DNA from: Ohtaekwangia kribbensis
Lineage (GTDB): Bacteria > Bacteroidota > Bacteroidia > Cytophagales > Cyclobacteriaceae
Assembly: GCF_042676245.1 (NCBI RefSeq)
Contig: NZ_JBHTKA010000001.1
Coordinates: 1,178,001-1,242,000, forward strand
DNA length: 64,000 bases
Direction of reading: 5' to 3'
Position 1 is the first letter of the stretch. The number at the start of each line of letters is the position of its first letter. Positions 1 to 7,829 of this stretch are shown here, piece after piece. The translations under genes were made by a program, and so were the position numbers. The notes under the pieces are model-generated. The model did no database searches, was not told the origin of the DNA, and saw only the letters and a list, made by a program, of their open reading frames with translations.

Positions 1-550
1 CAACAACAAACAAAGGTTGTGTGTTGTTACTTAATGAAGAGTTACCACGGATACGAATACGTGAAGAAGACATCGGACCACCAGTACCCTGGTCGATTTG
101 TACACCGGCAATTTTACCTTGAAGCGCGTTTACAACGTTCGCGTTATTGGCACGTGTAAGTTCACCGCCTTTAACTTCCTGAACAGCGTAGGCAATTTTT
201 CCTACTTCCTTCTTTTCACCGAAAGCTGTTACGACTACTTCACTTAACTGCATCGCATCTTCAACCAACACAACATCAATAGCAGTGCGTCCGCCAACGG
301 GTACTTCCTGGGTTGTAAAACCAATAAATGAAAACGACAAGATAGCATTGTCGTTCGTACCTACTGCGATAGAGTAATTACCATCAGCATCGGTCGTGGT
401 ACCAACGCTGGTACCCTTCAGAACTACAGACACTCCCGGAAGGGCGGAGTTGTCTTGTGCTGCCGTGACCCGGCCTTTCACTGTCTGCCCATAAGCAGTC
501 AATGCCGCCAGTGTAAACACGACTGACAGGAATTGTAAACGTTTCTTCAT
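1..550 (-). CDS. SusC/RagA-family TonB-linked outer-membrane receptor, N-terminal part (partial)
   Basis: This is the first ~183 residues of an outer-membrane active-transport receptor; the gene continues past the left edge. It begins with a Sec signal peptide (MKKRLQFLSVVFTLAALTAYG). A carboxypeptidase-regulatory-like beta-sandwich follows (VKGRVTAAQDNSALPGVSV... TDADGNYSI). Next comes the start of the TonB plug, with EVVVTAFGEKKEVGK and the SusC hallmark ALQGKIAGVQI leading into RIRGNSS. Such proteins import oligosaccharides or other large substrates with a SusD lipoprotein lid; the partner gene should lie beyond the left edge. The start at 550 is chosen because it opens directly into the signal peptide. 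The divergent LacI-type regulator at 819 and the palindrome at 672-710 suggest ligand-controlled expression. The substrate cannot be inferred. Confidence 0.93.
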   Translation of the reverse strand, partial: MKKRLQFLSVVFTLAALTAYGQTVKGRVTAAQDNSALPGVSVVLKGTSVGTTTDADGNYSIAVGTNDNAILSFSFIGFTTQEVPVGGRTAIDVVLVEDAMQLSEVVVTAFGEKKEVGKIAYAVQEVKGGELTRANNANVVNALQGKIAGVQIDQGTGGPMSSSRIRIRGNSSLSNNTQPLFVV

Positions 551-818
551 GAAAATTTGGGTTAGAGATTAAAATTTCAGAAACCATATAATCAACAGAA
601 TATTCTATCGAAAAATGAATTTCCGACCAAAAGGTAGGAAGGTATTTGTTAAACTCCAAGAAAAACATAACTTCGTTTCCGCGCACGGGGAAAACGTGCA
701 CGCAAACGAAATATCAACATATAACGTATGAAGGGGTATATACACGACACTAAAACCGGGTAACCGTACCTAAGAAAGATGTTTTTTACCTCCGAAATAT
801 CCCTTAACATTAGCACCA
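551..818. promoter_or_regulatory. Divergent susC / lacI promoter region
   Basis: This 268-bp spacer separates the two outward-facing genes and must hold both promoters. On the minus strand, TACCTTTTGG (plus-strand 628-637) resembles the Bacteroidota -7 element TAnnTTTG, with a TTGG about 19 bp upstream as a possible -33 element. This is a weak match. The large palindrome at 672-710 lies upstream of that putative susC promoter. No reading frame in this region looks coding. Confidence 0.4.
672..710. promoter_or_regulatory. Imperfect 39-bp palindrome, probable LacI-family operator
   Basis: The left arm TTCGTTTCCGCGCACG (672-687) and the right arm CGTGCACGCAAACGAA (695-710) are inverted repeats matching at 14 of 16 positions around a 7-bp spacer. 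Each arm contains a core of the form CGyGCACG, centred 15 bp apart. LacI-family proteins bind short palindromes with a central CG, so either one large site or two adjacent dimer sites is possible. It lies between the divergent susC and lacI-type genes, the usual place for an autoregulated local operator. The binding protein is inferred. Confidence 0.55.
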
Positions 819-1886
819 ATGGACAAAAAAATCAGAATCAAAGACATCGCGCAGATGGCCCAGGTATCAGTTGGAACAGTCGATCGGGTCATCCATAACC
901 GAGGAGAGGTTGCCAAAGAATCCTATAGCAAGGTGATGGCCATTCTTGAAAAGACCGGCTACAAACCCAACCTCATCGCCAAAACATTGGGCTCTAATAA
1001 AACTTATAAGATTGCAGCCCTGATGCCTAATCCGGAACAAGACGAATACTGGAACCAGTCTATAGAAGGTATCAAGCAGGCAAAAGAAGAATGGACGCAA
1101 TATGGCGTGCAACTGCAAACCTTATACTTCGATCTTTATGATAAAGAGTCATTTATAAAACTTGCCGAGACAGTTTGTGAAAGCAATCCGGACGGTGTGC
1201 TTATGGCTCCTATATTTTATAATGAAGCACTCCATTTTATTAATACGTGCAAGGAAAAGAATATTCCTTTCGTGCTAATCAACAATAACATTGAACAGGC
1301 AGGACCATTAAGTTTTGTAGGACAAGACCTCTATCAAAGCGGGCGTGTAGGGGCCGAGTTGTTACACCTCAATGAAAAGGAGAACGGCACCTATGCTATT
1401 CTTCATATATATGATGACATTCACAACTCTACGCACTTGAATGAAAAAGAAAAGGGATTCAAAGACTACTTTGTGGAGCAGAACAACGGCCATACCTATA
1501 ACGTATTGAGTCGCGACCTTAACTATACACACGAGTCAACGCTCGAAAAAGAACTCTCTGACCTGCTCAACGAATCCACCTTGAAAGGTATATTGGTAAC
1601 AACTTCCAAAGGAGCCTACACGGTATCCAAATTATTGGAAAAGAAAGGAAAGAATGGCGTTCGCCTGGTAGCGTACGACCTCTTGGCTGAAAACCTCCAC
1701 TACCTCAACAATGGCATCATTGATTTCCTGATCAACCAGAATTCAAAACGCCAGGCGTTTGTAGGTATCAGTCAATTGTCCAATCATTTGCTATTTAAGA
1801 AACAGGCAACAGCGTCTTACTTATTTCCATTGGAAATCATTAGCCGGCAGAATGTGAATTCATATCTGAATTCAAAACAACATTGA
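819..1886 (+). CDS. LacI-family transcriptional regulator with periplasmic-binding-protein-like sensor domain
   Basis: This is a 355-residue regulator. The N-terminal LacI helix-turn-helix (residues ~4-30) is clear: IKDIAQMAQVSVGTVDRVIH, followed by the hinge region with GYKPNLIAKTLGS. The rest (~60-345) is a sugar-binding-protein-like domain of the Peripla_BP_4 type, with segments such as NPDGVLMAPI, IPFVLINNNI and GILVTTSKGAY. Length is normal for the family. In Bacteroidota these proteins usually sit beside a SusC/SusD locus and sense a sugar or derivative. The divergent partner here is the susC at 550-1 and the candidate operator is at 672-710. Whether it represses or activates cannot be read from sequence. 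A strong hairpin follows at 1907-1951. Confidence 0.93.
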   Translation: MDKKIRIKDIAQMAQVSVGTVDRVIHNRGEVAKESYSKVMAILEKTGYKPNLIAKTLGSNKTYKIAALMPNPEQDEYWNQSIEGIKQAKEEWTQYGVQLQTLYFDLYDKESFIKLAETVCESNPDGVLMAPIFYNEALHFINTCKEKNIPFVLINNNIEQAGPLSFVGQDLYQSGRVGAELLHLNEKENGTYAILHIYDDIHNSTHLNEKEKGFKDYFVEQNNGHTYNVLSRDLNYTHESTLEKELSDLLNESTLKGILVTTSKGAYTVSKLLEKKGKNGVRLVAYDLLAENLHYLNNGIIDFLINQNSKRQAFVGISQLSNHLLFKKQATASYLFPLEIISRQNVNSYLNSKQH

Positions 1887-1906
1887 TAAGTGTCGGTAAT
1901 ATATGT

Positions 1907-1951
1907 AGCTATGTATAGTGCTTCATAACAACTTCAACACTATACATAGCT
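1907..1951 (+). terminator. 14-bp perfect hairpin downstream of the LacI-type gene
   Basis: AGCTATGTATAGTG (1907-1920) and CACTATACATAGCT (1938-1951) are perfect inverted repeats with a 17-nt loop, starting 20 bp after the regulator stop codon. There is no clean T-run after the stem, only a CT-rich stretch. It may therefore be a weak terminator, an mRNA 3'-end protector or an operator. Confidence 0.5.
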
Positions 1952-2001
1952 TGCCACCCCTCTCTCCTAATATTGCAAGTGCCGTGCAGGCATAAATTTT
2001 A

Positions 2002-2280
2002 ATGAGTAACTTTAACAAAGCGTATGCTATGGAACAGTTACTCATAAATCAACTCTTTACACTCGTCAGCAAAGCTGGCGGAAGCTCGCTCATCAAAGAC
2101 CTCATCTACAAGACAAACCAGAATGGCAACGCTAAGAACTGGACCGTAGACGAAATAGAAAACGCCATCAATTACCTACAGAATATTAACCGCTATTTTG
2201 ATGAAGGCGATGCCAGGGTAATCATCGAAAATCTTTCAAAGACATACAACCTCACTACCCCACAGGCAACCATACGATAA
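2002..2280 (+). CDS. Small conserved-looking hypothetical protein (92 aa)
   Basis: I do not recognise this family. The product is a small, soluble, probably helical protein with no signal peptide or membrane segment (…QLFTLVSKAGGSSLIKDLIY, TVDEIENAINYLQNINRYFD). A second in-frame Met at 2029 gives an alternative 83-residue start. It lies in the same direction as the LacI-type gene and the nitrilase, with 115 bp and 132 bp gaps, so operon membership is uncertain. The composition and absence of a competing frame favour a real gene, but no function can be proposed. Confidence 0.6.
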   Translation: MSNFNKAYAMEQLLINQLFTLVSKAGGSSLIKDLIYKTNQNGNAKNWTVDEIENAINYLQNINRYFDEGDARVIIENLSKTYNLTTPQATIR

Positions 2281-2412
2281 CGCCATGCCGTTTCTACTGA
2301 ACTAAACCGTTTATAACGAATATACTTCGACCGTCATTTTATTTTTATCTTCATACACAATTCGCAGCCTTCGACCTGTAGGCTACGTTAACTGCAAAAA
2401 ATAACCAGTCGT

Positions 2413-3354
2413 ATGCAGCCCATTAAAATAGCCTCCGCTCAGTTTGAAAACAGAAGTGGCGATAAAGCCTACAACTTGTCGGTAATAGATCGGCTGTCTC
2501 AACAAGCGGCCTCTCAAGGTGCACATATGATCGCTTTTCATGAATGTTCCATAACCGGCTATACGTTTGCGCGTCATCTTAACAAACAACAGATGCTAGA
2601 TCTGGCTGAATATATACCGGATGGCGAGAGTACAAACAAACTTATTGCACTGGCCCGTAAAAATAACATTGCTATACTCGCGGGTCTTTTCGAAAAAGAC
2701 AGCAATGACAAATTATACAAAGCCTATATATGCGTAACGAAAGATGGACTGGTGGCAAAGTATAGAAAGTTACACCCCTTTATCAATCCGCATCTAGTGC
2801 CAGGCGATCAATATTGTGTCTTCGAATTATACGGATGGAAATTCGGTATACTGATCTGTTATGACAACAACGTCATTGAAAATGTACGCGCCACTACCCT
2901 GCTCGGTGCCAATGCTATATTTATGCCGCACGTAACCATGTGCACACCATCAACACGACCGGGGGCTGGTTTTGTTGATCCGGCCTTATGGAAGAACAGA
3001 GAAGCAGACCCTACATCCTTACGCCTGGAGTTCGATAGCATGAAAGGCCGAGGCTGGCTCATGAAGTGGCTACCGGCACGCGCATACGACAATGCCATCT
3101 ATGCTATATTTTCAAATCCCATCGGCATGGACGATGACCAACTCAAAAACGGCTGCTCCATGATCATCGATCCCTTCGGAGATATACTCGCAGAATGCCG
3201 TACGCTCGGAGATGATTTTGTAATTGCTACACTAACACCCGAAAAGCTTACCCAGGCAGGTGGCTATAGATACATCAAAGCGAGACGACCGGAGCTGTAT
3301 AAAGATATACTTGGGAAGGAACATGAAGCTGAGCAGAAGGTAGTGTGGATGTAA
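2413..3354 (+). CDS. Carbon-nitrogen hydrolase (nitrilase superfamily)
   Basis: This 313-residue cytosolic amidohydrolase of the nitrilase superfamily hydrolyses a C-N amide or carbamoyl bond. The Glu-Lys-Cys catalytic triad is visible: E44 in FHECSITGY, K119 in YRKLHPF and C149 in GILICYDNN. The alpha-beta-beta-alpha core is complete and the start at 2413 opens straight into the first strand (IKIASAQFENRSGD). Compared with common family members it carries an insertion around residues 175-220 (PGAGFVDPALWKNREADPT…), which may shape the active site or the oligomer. The substrate (N-carbamoyl compound, omega-amide or other) cannot be assigned. It appears to be a single transcription unit facing the RHS island. 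Confidence 0.9.
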   Translation: MQPIKIASAQFENRSGDKAYNLSVIDRLSQQAASQGAHMIAFHECSITGYTFARHLNKQQMLDLAEYIPDGESTNKLIALARKNNIAILAGLFEKDSNDKLYKAYICVTKDGLVAKYRKLHPFINPHLVPGDQYCVFELYGWKFGILICYDNNVIENVRATTLLGANAIFMPHVTMCTPSTRPGAGFVDPALWKNREADPTSLRLEFDSMKGRGWLMKWLPARAYDNAIYAIFSNPIGMDDDQLKNGCSMIIDPFGDILAECRTLGDDFVIATLTPEKLTQAGGYRYIKARRPELYKDILGKEHEAEQKVVWM

Positions 3355-3395
3355 AACATTCATATCCTTCCAAGACTTCTTCAATTAATAAGCTA

Positions 3396-4157
3396 TTAGT
3401 CCAAGTTATCGCAATCTCGAAAAGCAGGTGGCACATCCGAACCTCCAAGAAATTTATATTTACCAAAAGGGAAAACAAATTGCGAGATCTCAATCACTTT
3501 TCCCTTGACAGTCCACTTGAAGATTGTCAATCCAAAAACGCTATCTTTAAAAACAATTAGATTATCACTATTACCCAACACATCAATCTGGTCTTTAGTC
3601 AAATACTCGCTTAGGTTTATTACTCGCACATCCTCATCGAACATTGGCCTATATAATCCTTTATAATTTTCATAATATAATTCATGCAAAAACACCTTCA
3701 ACGAAACCGAATCTGATGACACCGATGTAGATGTAAAAAACTTATTCACCACCACATTTAAGTTGTCATTCTTCATAAGAATTAAATCTGCTGAATCATT
3801 ACGATTCGAGTGACTTAGCATATAGTTTTCAAAAGCACCAAAAAAAGTCCAGTTTACCTCATTTTTATTTTTCATCATAGCAAAGGAAAAATCTATCGAG
3901 GGAATAGTATATGACAAGATTTCGATACCATAGATCTCCCTCAATAGGCTACCTCCTGCATTCTTTAAGTCGCCTTGCTTCAAGATGTTTACAAAAAAAC
4001 AGCTATCATAATCACTTAGAGCATTTTGATTGTAGCTATTAAAAGACTCTAGTACTAAGCCTTTAAAATCCTTTGATTGCTCTTTCTTCTCGGAAGAGCA
4101 GCCAAAAATCACCAAGAAGGCAAAAAAATAAAAGCTAGACGAAATCACCTTATACAT
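3396..4157 (-). CDS. Lipoprotein directly downstream of the RHS toxin gene; candidate immunity protein
   Basis: This 253-residue protein has a lipoprotein signal peptide: a hydrophobic stretch FYFFAFLVIF, then the lipobox FGC with Cys20. The mature part is acidic and polar with no family I recognise. The start lies only 6 bp after the stop of the RHS gene on the same strand, so the two are almost certainly co-transcribed. In polymorphic-toxin loci this slot normally holds the cognate immunity gene. A membrane-anchored immunity protein would fit a toxin acting in the periplasm or at the cell surface. Function is inferred from position only. An unrelated surface lipoprotein is the alternative. 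Confidence 0.72.
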   Translation of the reverse strand: MYKVISSSFYFFAFLVIFGCSSEKKEQSKDFKGLVLESFNSYNQNALSDYDSCFFVNILKQGDLKNAGGSLLREIYGIEILSYTIPSIDFSFAMMKNKNEVNWTFFGAFENYMLSHSNRNDSADLILMKNDNLNVVVNKFFTSTSVSSDSVSLKVFLHELYYENYKGLYRPMFDEDVRVINLSEYLTKDQIDVLGNSDNLIVFKDSVFGLTIFKWTVKGKVIEISQFVFPFGKYKFLGGSDVPPAFRDCDNLD

Positions 4158-4163
4158 AAGCGT

Positions 4164-6464
4164 CTATTTGCTAACTGGAATTGATCCATGTATTTTTTTT
4201 AGTCGTTCAATCATCCACTTATCATGTTTAGGATTAACAACAGATCCTGGATTTTCGTCCATAATAGTATTAATAACATGGCCCTCTTTATCGGCGCTCG
4301 GATGGCCATTTAGCTTTGAGTGTCCATCTTCGTGCACAGCTATTTTTGAAGCTTTATCAACCATACCGGCATATCGTTCCATTCTACCATCCTTTCCTAT
4401 TCCATTCTGTGCTAAGTTATCAGAATTTAATAATCCAAAATGGTCATCATATGAATGGACGCCATTTTCGTTCTCATATGTTGTTCTTGATACCCGTTCA
4501 TCCCATCCACCTTCTTTGGATGTAGCTTGCTTCGCTGCTTTTACCAATTGTTCATTAGATCCGAGCAGTAGATAACTATCTGACTTATGAGCCCCCTCTC
4601 TTGAATAGAATTCTTTCTTACTCATTACTCTATTCGAATAATGAACCTCTACCCTAAGATCAATCCCTGCCTCCTTTAACATAAGGGTTATTTTATTAAC
4701 TATTAGTTTCAGCGTTTTTATATCAATAGCTGGGATATTTTTCCTATTCAAAAGCACTTGAAGATAAATAACTCCGTCCTTACCATCAGGATCTACTATA
4801 GTAATAGGGTTATTAAACGCATAATTATAGGGGCTTACTGAGCTATATTTATAACTATGGGGATCAATCACGCCCCACCTTCCAAGCTCCGGCATGTACA
4901 TACGTGCACCATAATCAAGCCAGTCAATCCCCAGTTCATTTTGCTGTTCCTTTCCATTATATAAATGTCTCTGATCGACTGAATTTTCTCTTTGATAAGA
5001 ATTAAAGGTCAACCCAAAAGGATAATAATCCTGTGTTTGAATAACGGGCGACTTAACCTGTTCCACCATAAAGTCATCAAAATATACTTCATAAGGATTT
5101 GTACCCTGTTCATTGGAAAGGAATACATATATATACCCTGGCTCGGTAATAGTGACGGTACCCGATAACAGCTCATGCGCCACATCACTACCATCCTCTT
5201 TGGCAACAGAACTCATCTGTCTGAAGCCACTCTTTGATGCTATCAAAGTATAATTACGATCATATACCAACCAGCTCAAGAACGCCTTCGGGCTAGCCTC
5301 ACTGCTGCTCGATGTATTTTGTGTTGCATCAGCAGGGAATGGAAACGAACTTGTGCTTGCCGCATAGCTTCCCCCGTCTATCACTGTACCGCCAGGGGCT
5401 GTACCGGCAGCAATCTGCATGATAAGTGTATTCAAGGCCGCTGTCCGGTTCGATTCATTCGGATCTATATACTTTGCATATACTTCCATATTTATAACAT
5501 CACCCGGCATTACACTCAACGATTTTGCTAAGCCATATATTTCATTACCCTGTCCACTTAAACGCTGCGCTCCTCCTTCTACTTGTGTTGGCTTCGAACC
5601 TTTCGTATGATCGAACAAGAAGTGATTTACAATTCGCGTATTGTCGTATCGCAAAAACTTCCCTTGCTCCTCTTCTGCATTTTCATCTTCCAGTGTAGCT
5701 GTGTTGCTTTCTATATCTTGTTTTGTGGTAAACGTCAACCTTACGTTGCCTAAATGATCTTTCAAATTATACTGATACTCCGGAGTAGTACTCTCCAACT
5801 TGATTAACTCAAATGCATTTAAGAATAGATGAGCCGTACCTGTGGGGGAATTCCATCCTATTCCGACTTCCATTGTCGTTGTATTAGCAGGCACTACATA
5901 AATCTGTTCTATCCACGACTCGTTTGCAACTAGCGCAGGCAAATAACTACCATACGTTATCGTTGAATTATTACGTCTGACCATAATAGCTACATTGTAG
6001 TCACTTCTGTAACCCTTAACCCTGATCAAATACTTTTCTCCGGGAACAACATTGATAGCATTGCCTATAGGGAAAATACCAGAGCCTGAGCCACCTGAAG
6101 AAGCGCTAATATACTTCTCCCCGTTTATTGTCATCGGAGTAAGCGTAGTATTTAAGGCGGTGAGTCCTTCAATCACATCCCCATCATGCTTATACAAAAG
6201 CTTTTCAGATGAGACCACAATTCTGCCTTCCTCATGATTTACAAATCGCAGGAAGTCATTTTCATAAATAAACTCTCCTGCGTAGTCAGTCTGATTCACT
6301 GCCAACCCAGTCCGTACAATCTGAGAAAGTTTGCGGCCCGTAGCGTCATATATATACCGAATATTGTTCACGCTCTTGGTAACAACCTCCGGAAGATTAA
6401 GATAATTATAGGTTATTGGTGTACTCAATCCCTTATTAAGATCAACGGTCATATTGCCATTCAC
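4164..6464 (-). CDS. RHS-repeat protein with C-terminal metzincin-like metallopeptidase domain; 5'-truncated polymorphic toxin
   Basis: The frame holds ~766 residues. It opens in the middle of YD repeats (DYTYDVNGNMTVD), with a weak GTG and no signal peptide, so the normal N-terminal part is missing. Residues ~75-230 include a beta-rich carbohydrate-binding-like insert. The RHS core follows (YQYNLKDHLGNVRLTF, YYPFGLTFNSY, LYNGKEQQNELGIDWLDYGA) and ends at DPDGKDG (D558). The following ~200 residues are unlike RHS and contain HEDGHSKLNGH: H711, E712, H715 and H721 in the HExxHxxxxxH zinc pattern. A Met-turn candidate lies at M735 (NTIMDENPG). This is the architecture of a polymorphic toxin with a zinc-protease tip. 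The adjacent downstream lipoprotein is the candidate immunity partner. Without a start region it may be a displaced, silent cassette or a pseudogene. Confidence 0.82.
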   Translation of the reverse strand: MNGNMTVDLNKGLSTPITYNYLNLPEVVTKSVNNIRYIYDATGRKLSQIVRTGLAVNQTDYAGEFIYENDFLRFVNHEEGRIVVSSEKLLYKHDGDVIEGLTALNTTLTPMTINGEKYISASSGGSGSGIFPIGNAINVVPGEKYLIRVKGYRSDYNVAIMVRRNNSTITYGSYLPALVANESWIEQIYVVPANTTTMEVGIGWNSPTGTAHLFLNAFELIKLESTTPEYQYNLKDHLGNVRLTFTTKQDIESNTATLEDENAEEEQGKFLRYDNTRIVNHFLFDHTKGSKPTQVEGGAQRLSGQGNEIYGLAKSLSVMPGDVINMEVYAKYIDPNESNRTAALNTLIMQIAAGTAPGGTVIDGGSYAASTSSFPFPADATQNTSSSSEASPKAFLSWLVYDRNYTLIASKSGFRQMSSVAKEDGSDVAHELLSGTVTITEPGYIYVFLSNEQGTNPYEVYFDDFMVEQVKSPVIQTQDYYPFGLTFNSYQRENSVDQRHLYNGKEQQNELGIDWLDYGARMYMPELGRWGVIDPHSYKYSSVSPYNYAFNNPITIVDPDGKDGVIYLQVLLNRKNIPAIDIKTLKLIVNKITLMLKEAGIDLRVEVHYSNRVMSKKEFYSREGAHKSDSYLLLGSNEQLVKAAKQATSKEGGWDERVSRTTYENENGVHSYDDHFGLLNSDNLAQNGIGKDGRMERYAGMVDKASKIAVHEDGHSKLNGHPSADKEGHVINTIMDENPGSVVNPKHDKWMIERLKKIHGSIPVSK

Positions 6465-6700
6465 ATCATAGGTATAGTCGTTGCAACTACAACATAAGAA
6501 CCGGGTTCACTTACATTCAAGGTAGCACCGCTTCCCACAACAATGTTATTTTGCTTCCAGGTACACAAGCTGCGGACATAGGTATATCAAAGCCGGATGG
6601 CCGGAGTTATGTAGGGATATACCTGGCTGGAGCACGAGGCAGAACAGAAAGTTGGGTGCAGAAATTGTAGTTTTATACACCAATCCGATACCGACAAAAA
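6461..6700 (-). pseudogene. Frameshifted remnant upstream of the RHS gene
   Basis: Minus-strand frames here are short and broken, yet look like decayed coding sequence. One frame (6586 down to 6461) reads CTWKQNNIVVGSGATLNVS then EPGSYVVVATT, typical of a secreted Ig/PKD-like repeat, and hits a stop at 6463-6461. The RHS frame, which is stop-bounded at 6509, begins its recognisable homology (NDYTYDVNGN) at about 6480. The two segments meet in different frames, consistent with a frameshift or deletion that cut off the normal RHS N-terminus. Further upstream a third frame is also interrupted by stops. Confidence 0.5.
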
Positions 6701-6709
6701 GTGGTAGTA

Positions 6710-7465
6710 CTAATAGTAGATATATCGATATTTATATCGATTATGGGATGCCATATCCTGTATATACCGCGTAACTCGGGAAGAATCTAGTAAGCCCTTA
6801 GAGAAAAAGAATAAAAATTCCTTCTTCAGCCGATCAAATTCTTTTATATCCTTAATTTCTCCGTTTTCATAGTAATTATATTCTGCGGTTGTTTCCCAAT
6901 GATATTCATCATCGCTGTTTAGCGACACTTCAATTTCCTTACGAACTAGTTTACTTTCTGAATAAATATACATGAGTGGGCCAAAGCCATCATCAAATTC
7001 CTGCGTAACTTTTCCTTCGCTGTCAAGAACAAAAAAATTTACTTTATAAGGTCTTGTTGTTGTATCACCGTGCAAATTCCAATCACGAGAATTACATTCT
7101 CTCATCGTTTGAATTAACGTATCTCCTCGAACCGAGTACCGGGCTATATATTGCACAGAAAAGTCAGAAAACATCATTCGTTTCACAAGAAAATCCCTTG
7201 CATCATAGGCTCTCTTCTCTCGTTCATACGGCCCGGTTATGCTAACGACATTGCCATGAACATCTAACTCAATTGTGTCAGGACGCGGATCTATTTCTCC
7301 GATTCGTTCAAATACAATAAACCTAATATTCTTGTTTCGAAAAGATTGCAGGTAAGGATCGCTTAATTCAGGTGGCAGGATTGTCACTTGATTACTCCTC
7401 TTGTCTTTCACGGTACATTGAGCTACCACGACCATTAACACAACCAAAGCAACACACTTTGACAT
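6710..7465 (-). CDS. Hypothetical lipoprotein in the RHS island
   Basis: This 251-residue protein starts with a lipoprotein-type signal (VALVVLMVVVAQC, Cys17). The mature region is charged and beta-rich with many aromatic residues, ending KYRYIYY. Segments such as TIELDVHGNVVSITG and EYNYYENGEIKDIKEF resemble the short toxin_YwqK/MORN-like text repeats seen in secreted Bacteroidota proteins, but I cannot assign a family. It lies on the RHS strand, upstream of the degenerate region, with a small membrane-protein gene just before it. It may be an orphan immunity gene left from an earlier toxin cassette, or an independent surface protein. Confidence 0.68.
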   Translation of the reverse strand: MSKCVALVVLMVVVAQCTVKDKRSNQVTILPPELSDPYLQSFRNKNIRFIVFERIGEIDPRPDTIELDVHGNVVSITGPYEREKRAYDARDFLVKRMMFSDFSVQYIARYSVRGDTLIQTMRECNSRDWNLHGDTTTRPYKVNFFVLDSEGKVTQEFDDGFGPLMYIYSESKLVRKEIEVSLNSDDEYHWETTAEYNYYENGEIKDIKEFDRLKKEFLFFFSKGLLDSSRVTRYIQDMASHNRYKYRYIYY

Positions 7466-7497
7466 ATTTTTACTTTCCAGTGATTTTTATATCCAAT

Positions 7498-7785
7498 CTA
7501 GTCAAAATCATCGTTCCTATATTTCTTCTCATAATATTGATAGGTAACAAACCATGCAACAAAGAAAACACATACTTGAGCAAGTAGTGTGTACCAATAT
7601 CCATCCGAATCGGCATACATAATACCAAAACCGACAAAAGATACTGGTAAAGTCAAAAGAACGCCAACAAAGGCCCAACCTCCATGAAATAATGATCCGG
7701 GATAGATAGACATCACGCTAATGGTTCCCAAACCAACGTATAAAAAGGATGCCAATAGCGAGTCATAAAATGCTTTTTTGTTCAT
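7498..7785 (-). CDS. Small membrane protein, three or four helices
   Basis: The preferred start is the Met at 7785 (MNKKAFYDSLLASF), seven codons inside the longest frame, giving 95 residues. The sequence is mostly hydrophobic: FLYVGLGTISVMSIY, WAFVGVLLTLPVSFVGFGIM and YTLLAQVCVFFVAWFVTY predict three to four membrane segments with a charged C-terminus (KKYRNDDFD). No family is recognised. It lies 32 bp upstream of the lipoprotein at 7465-6710 on the same strand, so the two are probably co-transcribed. Small polytopic proteins are common as immunity proteins to membrane- or periplasm-acting toxins, but that is only a positional guess. Confidence 0.65.
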   Translation of the reverse strand: MNKKAFYDSLLASFLYVGLGTISVMSIYPGSLFHGGWAFVGVLLTLPVSFVGFGIMYADSDGYWYTLLAQVCVFFVAWFVTYQYYEKKYRNDDFD

Positions 7786-7829
7786 ACAGTACTTATATCT
7801 TTGCAATCTAGAACTAAAAAAATTGATCG

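Noticed and set aside
384..701. 105-aa minus-strand ORF overlapping the left-edge susC
   Set aside because: It lies in another frame over the susC start and the promoter region; susC has clear signal-peptide, domain and plug motifs.
3345..3560. 71-aa plus-strand ORF after the nitrilase
   Set aside because: It overlaps the nitrilase stop and the antisense of the lipoprotein 3' end, and has no features of a protein.
4164..6464. Treating the GTG at 6464 as the true start of the RHS protein
   Set aside because: YD-repeat similarity already begins before it, the frame has a stop at 6509, and there is no signal peptide; it is a truncated gene.
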